Below, in pieces: positions 53,564 to 61,678 of a stretch of 64,000 nucleotides of DNA. The stretch spans positions 186,001 through 250,000 of the forward strand of contig CAMYXP010000003.1 in assembly GCA_947303085.1 (NCBI GenBank), read 5' to 3'. The DNA is from an uncultured Bacteroidales bacterium. Lineage in GTDB: Bacteria > Bacteroidota > Bacteroidia > Bacteroidales > F082. The translations under genes were made by a program, and so were the position numbers. Under the pieces are notes generated by a model. The model was not told where the DNA came from, did not search any database, and was given only the letters and a program-made list of their open reading frames with translations. Within the stretch, counting starts at the first letter, position 1. Each line of letters starts with the position of its first letter.

Positions 53564-55627
53564 ATGAGTCAGAACATATCTAAATTAAGAAACATCGGTA
53601 TCGCGGCGCATATTGACGCCGGCAAGACCACCGTTTCGGAGCGAATCCTTTTCTTCACCGGCGTGAACCGCAAGCTCGGTGAGACACACGACGGCCAGGC
53701 CACCATGGACTTCATGAAACAGGAGCAGGAACGTGGCATCACCATCGCGTCAGCGGCTATCACAGCGCACTGGAACGACTATCAGATTAACCTCATTGAC
53801 ACCCCCGGCCACGTCGATTTCACTGTGGAAGTCGAGCGTTCGCTGAGAGTCATCGACGGAATGGTGGCGGTGTTCTGCGCTGTTGGAGGCGTACAGCCGC
53901 AGAGCGAGACGGTGTGGAACCAGGCCGACAAATATCGTGTTCCACGTCTAGCTTTCGTCAACAAAATGGACAGAACCGGCGCTGACTTCAACGAGGTCGT
54001 GAACCAGATGAACAAATACCTCGGAGCCAACGCAGTTCCGTTGCATCTACCCATCGGTGTCGAGTCAGACTTCGAAGGCATGATAGACCTCGTTAACATG
54101 AACTCAGTGATTTTCAAGGAGAAAGAGCGTATCGTCGGCCCTATTCCAGAGAATATGATGGAACAGGCGAAGGCAGCACGTCAGAACCTCATTGAGCACG
54201 TCGCCGACTTCGACGACGACATCGCGGAGCTTTATCTCGCTGAGGAAGATATTCCGCTTGATTTGCTGAAATCAGCTATCAGAAAAGCCACCATCAAACT
54301 GATGATGGTGCCCGTTTTATGTGGATCGGCATATAAAAACAAAGGTATCCAGCTGTTGCTCGACGCCATAGTCGATTACCTGCCGTCGCCAAAAGACCTT
54401 GGTGCCATCATCGCGCACGACCCTAACGACGAGGAGAAGACATGCCAGCGCAATCCTGTCGAGAGCGAGCCATTGTCGGCATTGGCATTTAAGCTCATCA
54501 ACGACCCGTACGTCGGACAGCAGACGTTCATCAGAGTGTTCAGCGGCAAGCTCACCAACGGAATGAGCGTTTACAACACCAACAAAGGTAAGACCGAGCG
54601 CATCGGACGTATTTTCCGCATCAAAGCCAAGGAACGCGAGGAGATTCAGGAGGCAAGCGCAGGTGAAATAGTGGCTCTCGTGGGCATGAAGATAACTCGT
54701 ACAGGCGACACTTTGTGCGACGAGCATGCACCATTGCTGCTTGAAAACATCCATATCCCGCCAGCGGTCATCGAGATGAAGGTGAACCTCGAAGACAAGA
54801 AAAACCGCAACAAACTCGGCGAGGCATTGGCGAAGCTGTGCAACGAAGACCCTTCGTTCCGCGCGCATTTCGACGAGGAGACTGAAGAGACCATCATCGC
54901 AGGCATGGGCGAGCTGCACTTGGAGATCATCGTCGACCGTCTGAAAGACGAGTTCAAGGTGCCGGTGACTGTCGGCGCACCATCGGTATCATTCAGAGAG
55001 ACAATCACTTCGCAGTTCGAATGCAACTACCGCTTTGTGAAACAGACAGGCGGCAAGGGACAGTTCGCACATACCGTCATACGCTTCGAGCCTAATCCCG
55101 GCAAGGGATTCGAGTTCGTCGACATCACCAAGGGCGGCGTGATTCCGAAGGAGTTCATACCATCGGTTGAGAAAGGCTTGCAAGCCGCGATGAACAAAGG
55201 TCCATTCGCGGGCTATCCTGTCGTTGACGTGAAATGCGTTCTCGTCGACGGTAGCTCCCACCCTGTCGACTCAAGCGACATGGCGTTCCAGGTTTGCGCC
55301 CAGATGTGCTTCAAGCAGGCGTTTATGAAGGCAAATCCAGTATTGCTTGAGCCGTTGATGAAGGTCGAGGTCAACACACCAGACGACTACATCGGCAACG
55401 TGACAGGCGACCTCAACAAACGTCGCGGACGCATAGAGGCGATGCGTCGTTTCCGTAAAGGTTCGCAAAAACTCGACGCTTTCGTGCCGTTGATGGAGAT
55501 GTTCGGATATGCCACCGCTTTGAGAAACATCTCCTCTGGAAGAGCAAATTATTCGATGGAATTCCATAACTACACCCCGATGCCGAAGGATAAGCAGGAG
55601 GAGATTGTGAAGGAAAGGAATAAGTAA
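53564..55627 (+). CDS. fusA: Elongation factor G, stand-alone copy
   Basis: 687 residues. It drives translocation on the ribosome. G1 AHIDAGKTT, switch I RGITI, G3 DTPGHVDF and G4 NKMD are intact, followed by EF-G domains II-V with GGKGQFAH. It lies after mnmE rather than in the usual rpsL-rpsG-fusA string, so it may be a second EF-G paralog of the species. It is not a tetracycline-protection protein, whose N-terminus differs. The leader before the ATG is AT-rich, without a clear promoter. Confidence 0.9.
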   Translation: MSQNISKLRNIGIAAHIDAGKTTVSERILFFTGVNRKLGETHDGQATMDFMKQEQERGITIASAAITAHWNDYQINLIDTPGHVDFTVEVERSLRVIDGMVAVFCAVGGVQPQSETVWNQADKYRVPRLAFVNKMDRTGADFNEVVNQMNKYLGANAVPLHLPIGVESDFEGMIDLVNMNSVIFKEKERIVGPIPENMMEQAKAARQNLIEHVADFDDDIAELYLAEEDIPLDLLKSAIRKATIKLMMVPVLCGSAYKNKGIQLLLDAIVDYLPSPKDLGAIIAHDPNDEEKTCQRNPVESEPLSALAFKLINDPYVGQQTFIRVFSGKLTNGMSVYNTNKGKTERIGRIFRIKAKEREEIQEASAGEIVALVGMKITRTGDTLCDEHAPLLLENIHIPPAVIEMKVNLEDKKNRNKLGEALAKLCNEDPSFRAHFDEETEETIIAGMGELHLEIIVDRLKDEFKVPVTVGAPSVSFRETITSQFECNYRFVKQTGGKGQFAHTVIRFEPNPGKGFEFVDITKGGVIPKEFIPSVEKGLQAAMNKGPFAGYPVVDVKCVLVDGSSHPVDSSDMAFQVCAQMCFKQAFMKANPVLLEPLMKVEVNTPDDYIGNVTGDLNKRRGRIEAMRRFRKGSQKLDAFVPLMEMFGYATALRNISSGRANYSMEFHNYTPMPKDKQEEIVKERNK

Positions 55628-55634
55628 GTCGTTA

Positions 55635-56609
55635 TTAAAATTTCTTTCTTAATCTGAATCTCAACCTTTCGAATCCAGTCTTTTTCAGTGATTCGACATG
55701 ACGTTCGAGCTTGTCGCCGGTTATGCCGCTGAATGGAATCAAAATGCCGGAATCGAAGATGTCGCCGAACTCATCGTTTATGCCAGTGCCGAAATATTGC
55801 ATATCGGGCGAGAGATTCATGTAAGAGTTAACCAACGGAGGGATATTCACGCCGCATTCCATGATGAATGCTTTGAATGCTTTGTAATCTTCCTTGAAGT
55901 CATTGGTTTTCAAATATTTTGAATATCTCAAAGAGCGTCTCACAACGACCTTTTTCTTCAACTCGATGAGATGACGGTTTTTCGCTCCGAACCACTTGTT
56001 CAGGAACACCTGAATCATCTCGCGAGCCTTGGTCGGATACTGGGTGTAGATCGTCATTTTGCCGAAGAAATACTCCATTCGGCCTTTATGAAGAAGCATA
56101 AGAGCACCCAAGCCGTCGAAGAGGTTATCCAAAGCGAAGATGCTCTTCTTCCCTGCCCTAGTGCTTTGATAATCAACGGTTACGAATGACCTACCAAGCT
56201 CAATTGTCTTGTCGATGTAATTCGACAAAAACCTTCTTGAGAACTTGAACATATGCGATGATGTCAATATCGGTTGACCGAATTTGTCGTAGACGATGCT
56301 GTCGCAAAGCGCGTATCTGTATCCGCCTACGATGCGCTCAGCCTCAGGATCCCATAGCACCAGCTGCTTGTAGCCGTAAGCCTCGTCGATGTCGAACTTA
56401 TCCAAATCCAATGGCTGACCAGTGCCGCCGCCTCCTGCACGAAAAGCCTCCTCACGCAGACGGCCGATCTCACGCACCACATTAGGCGCGTTCTGGTTGT
56501 TCACGACGTAAATCTCATTGTCACCACGATTAGTCTTTCTGAGAAACTTATCTTTCGTCAGCTCCGATTTCAACAAATCGACGTCAACAGGTGAAATTAT
56601 CTTCTTCAT
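55635..56609 (-). CDS. GlsB/OlsB-like N-acyltransferase
   Basis: 324 residues. The acyltransferase core (VREIGRLREEAFRAGGGGTG, KQLVLWDPEAERIVGGYR, ELGRSFV, FDGLGALMLLHKGRMEYFFG) belongs to the OlsB-related family once called putative hemolysins. In Bacteroides the enzyme acylates glycine for glycine lipids (GlsB). The function is inferred from the family. It is the last gene of the minus-strand Hdr operon, 2 bases after the membrane subunit. Confidence 0.8.
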   Translation of the reverse strand: MKKIISPVDVDLLKSELTKDKFLRKTNRGDNEIYVVNNQNAPNVVREIGRLREEAFRAGGGGTGQPLDLDKFDIDEAYGYKQLVLWDPEAERIVGGYRYALCDSIVYDKFGQPILTSSHMFKFSRRFLSNYIDKTIELGRSFVTVDYQSTRAGKKSIFALDNLFDGLGALMLLHKGRMEYFFGKMTIYTQYPTKAREMIQVFLNKWFGAKNRHLIELKKKVVVRRSLRYSKYLKTNDFKEDYKAFKAFIMECGVNIPPLVNSYMNLSPDMQYFGTGINDEFGDIFDSGILIPFSGITGDKLERHVESLKKTGFERLRFRLRKKF

Positions 56610-56611
56610 AA

Positions 56612-58348
56612 CTAAATATTCTCTACCACAACCTCAGCGATGTCTTTCACTGCGACCGGCGATTTTCTCGCGAATGTCTTAAGACAAAGCGGACATGCTG
56701 TCACAATCTGTTCAGGGTTATTGAACATCAAGTCGTTAACCGAATTTTCAGTTATCTCGTCGCGCTCTTGCTGTGTCAAGTTGAAGCTGCCCAAACTTCC
56801 GCCACAACAGATGCTCAGTTCTTTCTCCGACTTCGCTTTCTTCAGATTACCAACATTTTCGATCACTTCGCGAGGCTCGTCGTAAACGCCGAATGCACGG
56901 CCGAGCTCACATGGGTCGTGATAAACATAGTTCACCTCGCCCTTGTTGACTTTCAACTTACCGTTCTTAATCAACTCGTCGATATACTGTGTATGATGCT
57001 GAATCTCAATGCCTTCAAGATGATTTTCCTCTTTGAAAACTTTATAGCAGATTGGGCATGAAAGCACCAGTTTCTTAGCTCTTGATTGCTTGATAATCTC
57101 AGTGTTTTTAGCAATCATAGCTTGTGCTTCAGCGGTTTTTCCACTTAACAGCATCGGGCGTCCGCAGCAAATGCCACCGTCTTTGTCCATAAACTCATAA
57201 TTCTCGCCTGCAGCCTCCATGATTTGTTTCATGGCACGCATGATTTTAGGGGTTAGTTGGGTCATGCAGCCGGCGAAATAAAGAACAGAAGGAGATTTCT
57301 CCGCTCCCTGCGGTCGGTCGAAATGACGGTCTTCGAGATATGAATGGTCGCTATTAATAATATAAGGTGTGGCTTCACGTTGAGTCATCTTGATGTCACA
57401 CGACTCGATGCTCAACGGACAAACGGCGACGCATTTTCCACACTGCATGCAGGTTTCGGCTATGCGTTTAGCTTCCTTGTCATCAGCATTTCTTAACTTT
57501 TTCATGAAATAAGCCGATGTATTGCCACTCATCTTATCGTTGACGCTCATAGGGCAAGCATCGATGCACAAACCGCAGCTCGGGCATGAGTAAATCTGCG
57601 CCAAAGCGTAGCCTTTGCGAGGCTCACGAGGCTTCAAACCTGCATGACGCAGCAAGATAAACAGCGCCTCCGTCGGGATGTGCATATAGCGAGTGAACGG
57701 CAGCAAGCACATAAATATCATCAAATCGATGGAATAGAGCCACCAAAATGCCATGATATTACTCTTTTCGGCAATTAATCTGAATGGGAAGATGGTCCAC
57801 AAGGCAAAACGTACCATGTTATCGGCAAAACCGAACTTCGTGACACGCTTCACTCCCACTATCTTCGAGTAAATCTTCTTAACCACAGCGATGAGGATGC
57901 CGCTGATAATCATCAGAAGGAAGAAGTCCATCAGGAAGGCGAAAACTGGAGTTTCCGTTGCGAAATGCTTGTAAAATATCGGATAATAGAAGTTAGTGAA
58001 CGTGCGCGCAAAGCCTTCAACCTCAACGCCTTCGAGCGGTTTCAGGGTGAAAAGCATCACGTGTCCGATCACGATAATCATAAACCAGCCGAACGCTATG
58101 GCCGAGTGCATGTAACCCAAAATAGGGTTACGTTTCCAAATCTTAACATGGAAAAGGCAGTCGCCAAACAGGTCGCGGATGTTAGCCCAAGCGGTCTTAG
58201 GTGTCACCAGCGAGCGCCAGAACTGTTTCCTGTCGTCTTTCGGCAACAGACAGATAACTCTAAAAAGCCCCACAACGCAGTACGTCAGCACGAAAGCCAT
58301 GCCTAGCACAAACGGGAGCACAAATGGATGGAAAATATACTGGTTCAT
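56612..58348 (-). CDS. Membrane heterodisulfide-reductase-like iron-sulfur subunit (HdrE-HdrD fusion type)
   Basis: 578 residues. Five hydrophobic helices (to about 225) resemble the cytochrome-b/NarI-type anchor. Two 4Fe-4S motifs follow (CPSCGLCIDACP, CMQCGKCVAVCP), then two CCG domains with YFAGCMTQL, GGICCGRP, SCPICYKV, YHDPCELG, SICCGGSLG and ACPLCLKTF. I infer that electrons from the soluble subunits reach menaquinone here. Residues about 341-353 (HFDRPQGAEKSPS) are coded by a palindromic repeat just before the first CCG motif. It overlaps the small iron-sulfur gene by four bases. Confidence 0.82.
   Translation of the reverse strand: MNQYIFHPFVLPFVLGMAFVLTYCVVGLFRVICLLPKDDRKQFWRSLVTPKTAWANIRDLFGDCLFHVKIWKRNPILGYMHSAIAFGWFMIIVIGHVMLFTLKPLEGVEVEGFARTFTNFYYPIFYKHFATETPVFAFLMDFFLLMIISGILIAVVKKIYSKIVGVKRVTKFGFADNMVRFALWTIFPFRLIAEKSNIMAFWWLYSIDLMIFMCLLPFTRYMHIPTEALFILLRHAGLKPREPRKGYALAQIYSCPSCGLCIDACPMSVNDKMSGNTSAYFMKKLRNADDKEAKRIAETCMQCGKCVAVCPLSIESCDIKMTQREATPYIINSDHSYLEDRHFDRPQGAEKSPSVLYFAGCMTQLTPKIMRAMKQIMEAAGENYEFMDKDGGICCGRPMLLSGKTAEAQAMIAKNTEIIKQSRAKKLVLSCPICYKVFKEENHLEGIEIQHHTQYIDELIKNGKLKVNKGEVNYVYHDPCELGRAFGVYDEPREVIENVGNLKKAKSEKELSICCGGSLGSFNLTQQERDEITENSVNDLMFNNPEQIVTACPLCLKTFARKSPVAVKDIAEVVVENI
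57291..57328. repeat. Palindromic repeat, single arm inside the Hdr membrane subunit gene
   Basis: GGAGATTTCTCCGCTCCCTG then CGGTCGGTCGAAATGACG. It is shorter in the middle than other copies but keeps both ends. Read on the minus strand it encodes the linker between the ferredoxin and CCG domains. Confidence 0.9.
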
Positions 58349-58656
58349 CGTGTAATATCTAACAAAATCTTACGAATATTGATGCCGCGCGGACACACCA
58401 GAGTGCATTTGCCGCAAAGCATGCAACGTTGAATCATTTTTTTTGCCTCGTCTTCCTTGCCTCTCTGAAGCATCAGAAGGAGTCGGCGGAAGCTCATCTC
58501 GGTGAAGTTTCCAGCCGTGCAAGTCGCTGTGCATGAACCACATGCGATGCAAGTGTTGACGTCAGGATTGGTCTCCTTCAGACGGTTGAACGTCGTCAGG
58601 TCGATGCTGTCCATCTTGACGTGCGAACTTGGTGATAAACAGAATCCGAAATCCAT
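58345..58656 (-). CDS. Small two-cluster ferredoxin subunit (HdrC-like)
   Basis: 103 residues. Two motifs, CIACGSCTATCTAGNF and CMLCGKCTLVCPRGIN, bind two 4Fe-4S clusters as in HdrC. It should pass electrons between the flavin subunit and the membrane subunit that it overlaps by four bases. The next gene upstream ends two bases before its start. Confidence 0.88.
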   Translation of the reverse strand: MDFGFCLSPSSHVKMDSIDLTTFNRLKETNPDVNTCIACGSCTATCTAGNFTEMSFRRLLLMLQRGKEDEAKKMIQRCMLCGKCTLVCPRGINIRKILLDITR

Positions 58657-58658
58657 AA

Positions 58659-59669
58659 CTACTTGTTATTTATGTAGTTAAACACTTCCACTGCCACTGA
58701 GCGCGCCTCGCCAACTGTGTCAGGCAACGACTTAGGAGCGGTGCATGCGCCTGCCACGAACACTCCGTCTTGCTTAGTGTCGTTCATGCCCAGATACATG
58801 TCTTTGTTCTGCATGAAACCGTCGCTATTGTTGGCAACACCAAGCTTCTGCTGTATCGCGTCGATGCTCTTGTTTTTCTCCATGCTGCACATCAAAACCA
58901 GCACGTCGAGGGTCATCTTCAACGGCTTGCCGAACAAAGTGTCCTCCGCCTTGATGACGAGACGGCCGTCCATGTCTTCCGACACCTCGCAGACACGGCC
59001 ACGGACGCATTTCACGTCGAAGTCTTTCTGGGTCTTGAGATATAAATCCTCATAACCCGGACCAAACATTCGCAAATCCATGTAGAAGGTGTAAACCTCA
59101 GCCTCCGGGAACACTTCCTTGATCTCGCAGGCCTGCTTCAATGCCGTTGTGCAGCAAACCTTTGAGCAATAGGTGTTGCAAACCTTCACGTCGCGGGCGC
59201 CAACGCAATGCACGAAACCTATCTTCTTCGGATTATTGATACGAGCATCTTTGCCAGTTCTGAAGAATTTCTCGAGTTCGACGCTGGTCATCACGTTGTT
59301 ATAAATGCCGTAGCCATATTCCTGCTTTCTCTCAGCTTTGAAAATATCAAAACCAGTAGCAAGAATCACAGCTTTTGCATCAATTGTTTCATTATTGCTT
59401 AAAACTGCATGAAAACCATTGTTATCTTTTTGAATATCAGTAACTTCGGTATTCAGATATGTCTTAACGTCTTTCACCTGCTCAAGCATCTGGTCGACCA
59501 CGTCTTTTGCAGGATGAAATGCCGGGAACAGTCTGTCCCACTGAGCGATATGACCTCCAAGGGCCTCGCTTTTTTCAACAATAATCGGATTAAGCCCAAG
59601 CTTTTGCAGCTGTGTGGCTGCTTCCATTCCGGCGGCTCCACCGCCAATAATCAATATATTTTCTTTCAT
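58659..59669 (-). CDS. HdrA/QmoA-like FAD subunit, short form
   Basis: 336 residues from the ATG at 59669, far shorter than archaeal HdrA (about 650). The FAD-binding ILIIGGGAAGMEAA opens it, GGHIAQWDRLFP follows, and a Cys cluster appears in HCVGARDVKVCNTYCSKVCC, as in HdrA. It ends with GACTAPKSLPDTVGEARSVA. The insertion and C-terminal ferredoxin domains of full HdrA are absent, and neighbouring small proteins supply clusters instead. Bifurcation cannot be decided from sequence. An in-frame extension to 59723 lies within the gap and is excluded. Confidence 0.85.
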   Translation of the reverse strand: MKENILIIGGGAAGMEAATQLQKLGLNPIIVEKSEALGGHIAQWDRLFPAFHPAKDVVDQMLEQVKDVKTYLNTEVTDIQKDNNGFHAVLSNNETIDAKAVILATGFDIFKAERKQEYGYGIYNNVMTSVELEKFFRTGKDARINNPKKIGFVHCVGARDVKVCNTYCSKVCCTTALKQACEIKEVFPEAEVYTFYMDLRMFGPGYEDLYLKTQKDFDVKCVRGRVCEVSEDMDGRLVIKAEDTLFGKPLKMTLDVLVLMCSMEKNKSIDAIQQKLGVANNSDGFMQNKDMYLGMNDTKQDGVFVAGACTAPKSLPDTVGEARSVAVEVFNYINNK

Positions 59670-59682
59670 AACTTCTTGATTA

Positions 59683-60753
59683 TCAAACTGATTTAATACA
59701 TGATGGACACATTGGCTGACCAAGGTCTTTGCCGTTCAAGCCCTGATATTTTTTCTTCGGGTCGTATGGGATTCCCATCTTCTCTAGCAATGGTTCAATT
59801 GCCACTTGATGCATCTGCAGACCGAGGTCCCACGGGTCGTAACCCATCACCAAACCTGCCACTTCCTCGTATGTCAAAGCTGGAATGCCGTAGCCGTTCT
59901 TGCCGTAGGTCTTGCCGGTCTGCTCAGCGATGACGTATTGCCATCTGTCGAGGAAATAAGGGCATCCCGGACAGTTGGTGATGATCAGATCAGGCTCGTA
60001 AGGCTCCATTGACTCGAATTTCTTGTGAGTGTTCGACTCTGAATAGCCACGGTTAGCTTGCACGAAATACTGACGGAATCCAAATCCGCAGCACTGACGG
60101 CGCTCCGGGTAATCGACAACCTCTCCGCCCCATGCCTCAATCATTCCGACAAGTACGTGCGGATATTCAGCACCACCAAAGCCTTTCGACGGGAACATCT
60201 TCGAATAGTGACATCCAATATGCTCTACCACCTTCAAAGGCTTGCCAGTCTTGGCGTTCACGAGCGGAAACTTCATTTGTTTCGCAATCTCAAACCTGAA
60301 TTTATAGATGATATCGCTAGCGTGAGCGAGATATTTCGGCTTTGCGAACTCTTTCTTGCAAGAATCCCAGAGATACTGGCGAATCTTTGCCTCCAGCTCA
60401 GGATATTCGTGCCATGTTTCGAGCGTCTCGGTGTAGCATCCGAATGAGGTGATGCATGAGCAGACGTAGTTTTCGTAGCCGCTCTCCTTCATCAATGCAA
60501 ACTGGCGCGCGATGATAGTCATTGCCGTCTCCTGCGGGATTGTGTCGCTGTGATAGGCAATGCCGCCGCAGGTTGTATGATATGGGTTCTCGTAAAAATC
60601 CTTGCCAAGTTTATTCCTTGTGATGTCTAAGAAAGTCACCTCCGAACCAGGGAAAAATGCCTGACGGATACAGCTTCTCACATAAAAATAATGGTCATCG
60701 GGAATGTCTTTCTGATAATCAGCCCAAATCTTCTGTTTTCCTTCAATAATCAT
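59683..60753 (-). CDS. HdrB-like CCG-domain subunit
   Basis: 356 residues. The C-terminal CCG motif is complete: GCHYSKMFP, about 40 residues, QCCGFGFRQ, about 36 residues, NCPGCPYFL, the pattern that binds the non-cubane cluster of HdrB. The N-terminal one is reduced (CSCITSFGCYTE). In methanogens this subunit reduces heterodisulfide; here the substrate is unknown. It lies between the ferredoxin-type and flavin genes of the operon. Confidence 0.87.
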   Translation of the reverse strand: MIIEGKQKIWADYQKDIPDDHYFYVRSCIRQAFFPGSEVTFLDITRNKLGKDFYENPYHTTCGGIAYHSDTIPQETAMTIIARQFALMKESGYENYVCSCITSFGCYTETLETWHEYPELEAKIRQYLWDSCKKEFAKPKYLAHASDIIYKFRFEIAKQMKFPLVNAKTGKPLKVVEHIGCHYSKMFPSKGFGGAEYPHVLVGMIEAWGGEVVDYPERRQCCGFGFRQYFVQANRGYSESNTHKKFESMEPYEPDLIITNCPGCPYFLDRWQYVIAEQTGKTYGKNGYGIPALTYEEVAGLVMGYDPWDLGLQMHQVAIEPLLEKMGIPYDPKKKYQGLNGKDLGQPMCPSCIKSV

Positions 60754-60780
60754 TGTATATTCAAAGATTTAATTTCAAAA

Positions 60781-61494
60781 TTAATGATTCAAATGTTTCT
60801 CCCAATCATTTTTGGTATATACTTCCATGAAGTATTCCTCGTCGGAAAGGTTTTCTTTCACTGCCTCCTGATGAGCGTCATTCAATACCTGTTCCATCAG
60901 TTCGGTAGCACCTGTAACATCGAAGATATTCTTAAGTTGGTCGAGACTTTCCTTCGGAATCTTACGAAGTCCGCCGGGGCCGTCACCGTCGAGGTTTGAA
61001 CCCATGCGGGCATGCAAATCATCCAAATTGTCGTTAATCCATTTGCCGACAGGACCGAATTCTTTATGTGTCTCATAGTCGAAAGTGCGCGGATAAACAC
61101 AATAGCCGTAGTTTAAGATATTGGAACACAAGTCTTTAACAACCACGTACTGCTGTCTTCCCTTCTCCGACTGCATATAAAGTCCGCTTCGCATCGAGAG
61201 TTTGCGCAAAGCCATGATAACCAATCCCGGAGCATTGGCACGAGGGCAACGTGTCACACACGACATGCACTCGCCGCAGTACCAGATAGTGTCGCTTTTC
61301 AGGAGTTCTTCCAGATCTTCCTCATTTTTACGCGCCACAATGTTCACAATATTTTTCGGATTGTATTTGTAGAACTCGGCAGCCGGACAAACAGCCGTGC
61401 AAACGCCGCAGTTCATGCAGGCCTTCATGCCCTCTTTTATTCTGTAATCCTTGTAAAGTTCCTCAACAAGATGTCCTTTAAATCTATATTCCAT
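60781..61494 (-). CDS. Ferredoxin-domain subunit (HdrC-like), first gene of the Hdr operon
   Basis: 237 residues from the ATG at 61494; an upstream frame to 61533 runs through an operator palindrome. Two cluster motifs are CMNCGVCTAVCPAAEF and CGECMSCVTRCPRAN. The remainder is helical and not recognised. It is followed within 27 bases by the HdrB-like gene. The promoter and operators at 61512-61591 lie directly upstream. Confidence 0.87.
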   Translation of the reverse strand: MEYRFKGHLVEELYKDYRIKEGMKACMNCGVCTAVCPAAEFYKYNPKNIVNIVARKNEEDLEELLKSDTIWYCGECMSCVTRCPRANAPGLVIMALRKLSMRSGLYMQSEKGRQQYVVVKDLCSNILNYGYCVYPRTFDYETHKEFGPVGKWINDNLDDLHARMGSNLDGDGPGGLRKIPKESLDQLKNIFDVTGATELMEQVLNDAHQEAVKENLSDEEYFMEVYTKNDWEKHLNH

Positions 61495-61511
61495 AAAAGT
61501 AAATTGACGTA

Positions 61512-61591
61512 TAGTAAACCATTTTACTAACAAGGTGCAAAAATAGTAAAATTTTGAAAAGCCAAAACAAGAATAGTAAAATTTTTTACTA
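61512..61591 (-). promoter_or_regulatory. Promoter of the Hdr operon with two palindromic operators and an additional half-site
   Basis: TAGTAAA-N4-TTTACTA occurs at 61512-61529 and 61574-61591, and a half-site TAGTAAA at 61544-61550, with starts 32 and 30 bases apart, about three helical turns. The minus-strand -7 box TATTTTTG lies at 61538-61545, overlapping the middle half-site, with TTTG as -33 at 61563-61566. The first palindrome lies near the transcription start and the third above the -33. This looks like a repressor or activator array; the regulator is unknown. Confidence 0.7.
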
Positions 61592-61678
61592 ATTTTTTTA
61601 ACATTTTTTTACATTATATTTCAGAAAAAATTATTTTTGCATGTTGAAAAATATTTTTTGATTTAAATCATTATAAAA

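Noticed and set aside
53564-55627. Possible ribosomal-protection tetracycline resistance gene
   Set aside because: The N-terminus and domain IV segments fit EF-G; the typical Tet(Q)/Tet(M) opening is not present.
61495-61678. glmS ribozyme or riboswitch in the glmS leader
   Set aside because: The leader is very AT-rich and lacks the conserved ribozyme core; Bacteroidota usually lack it.
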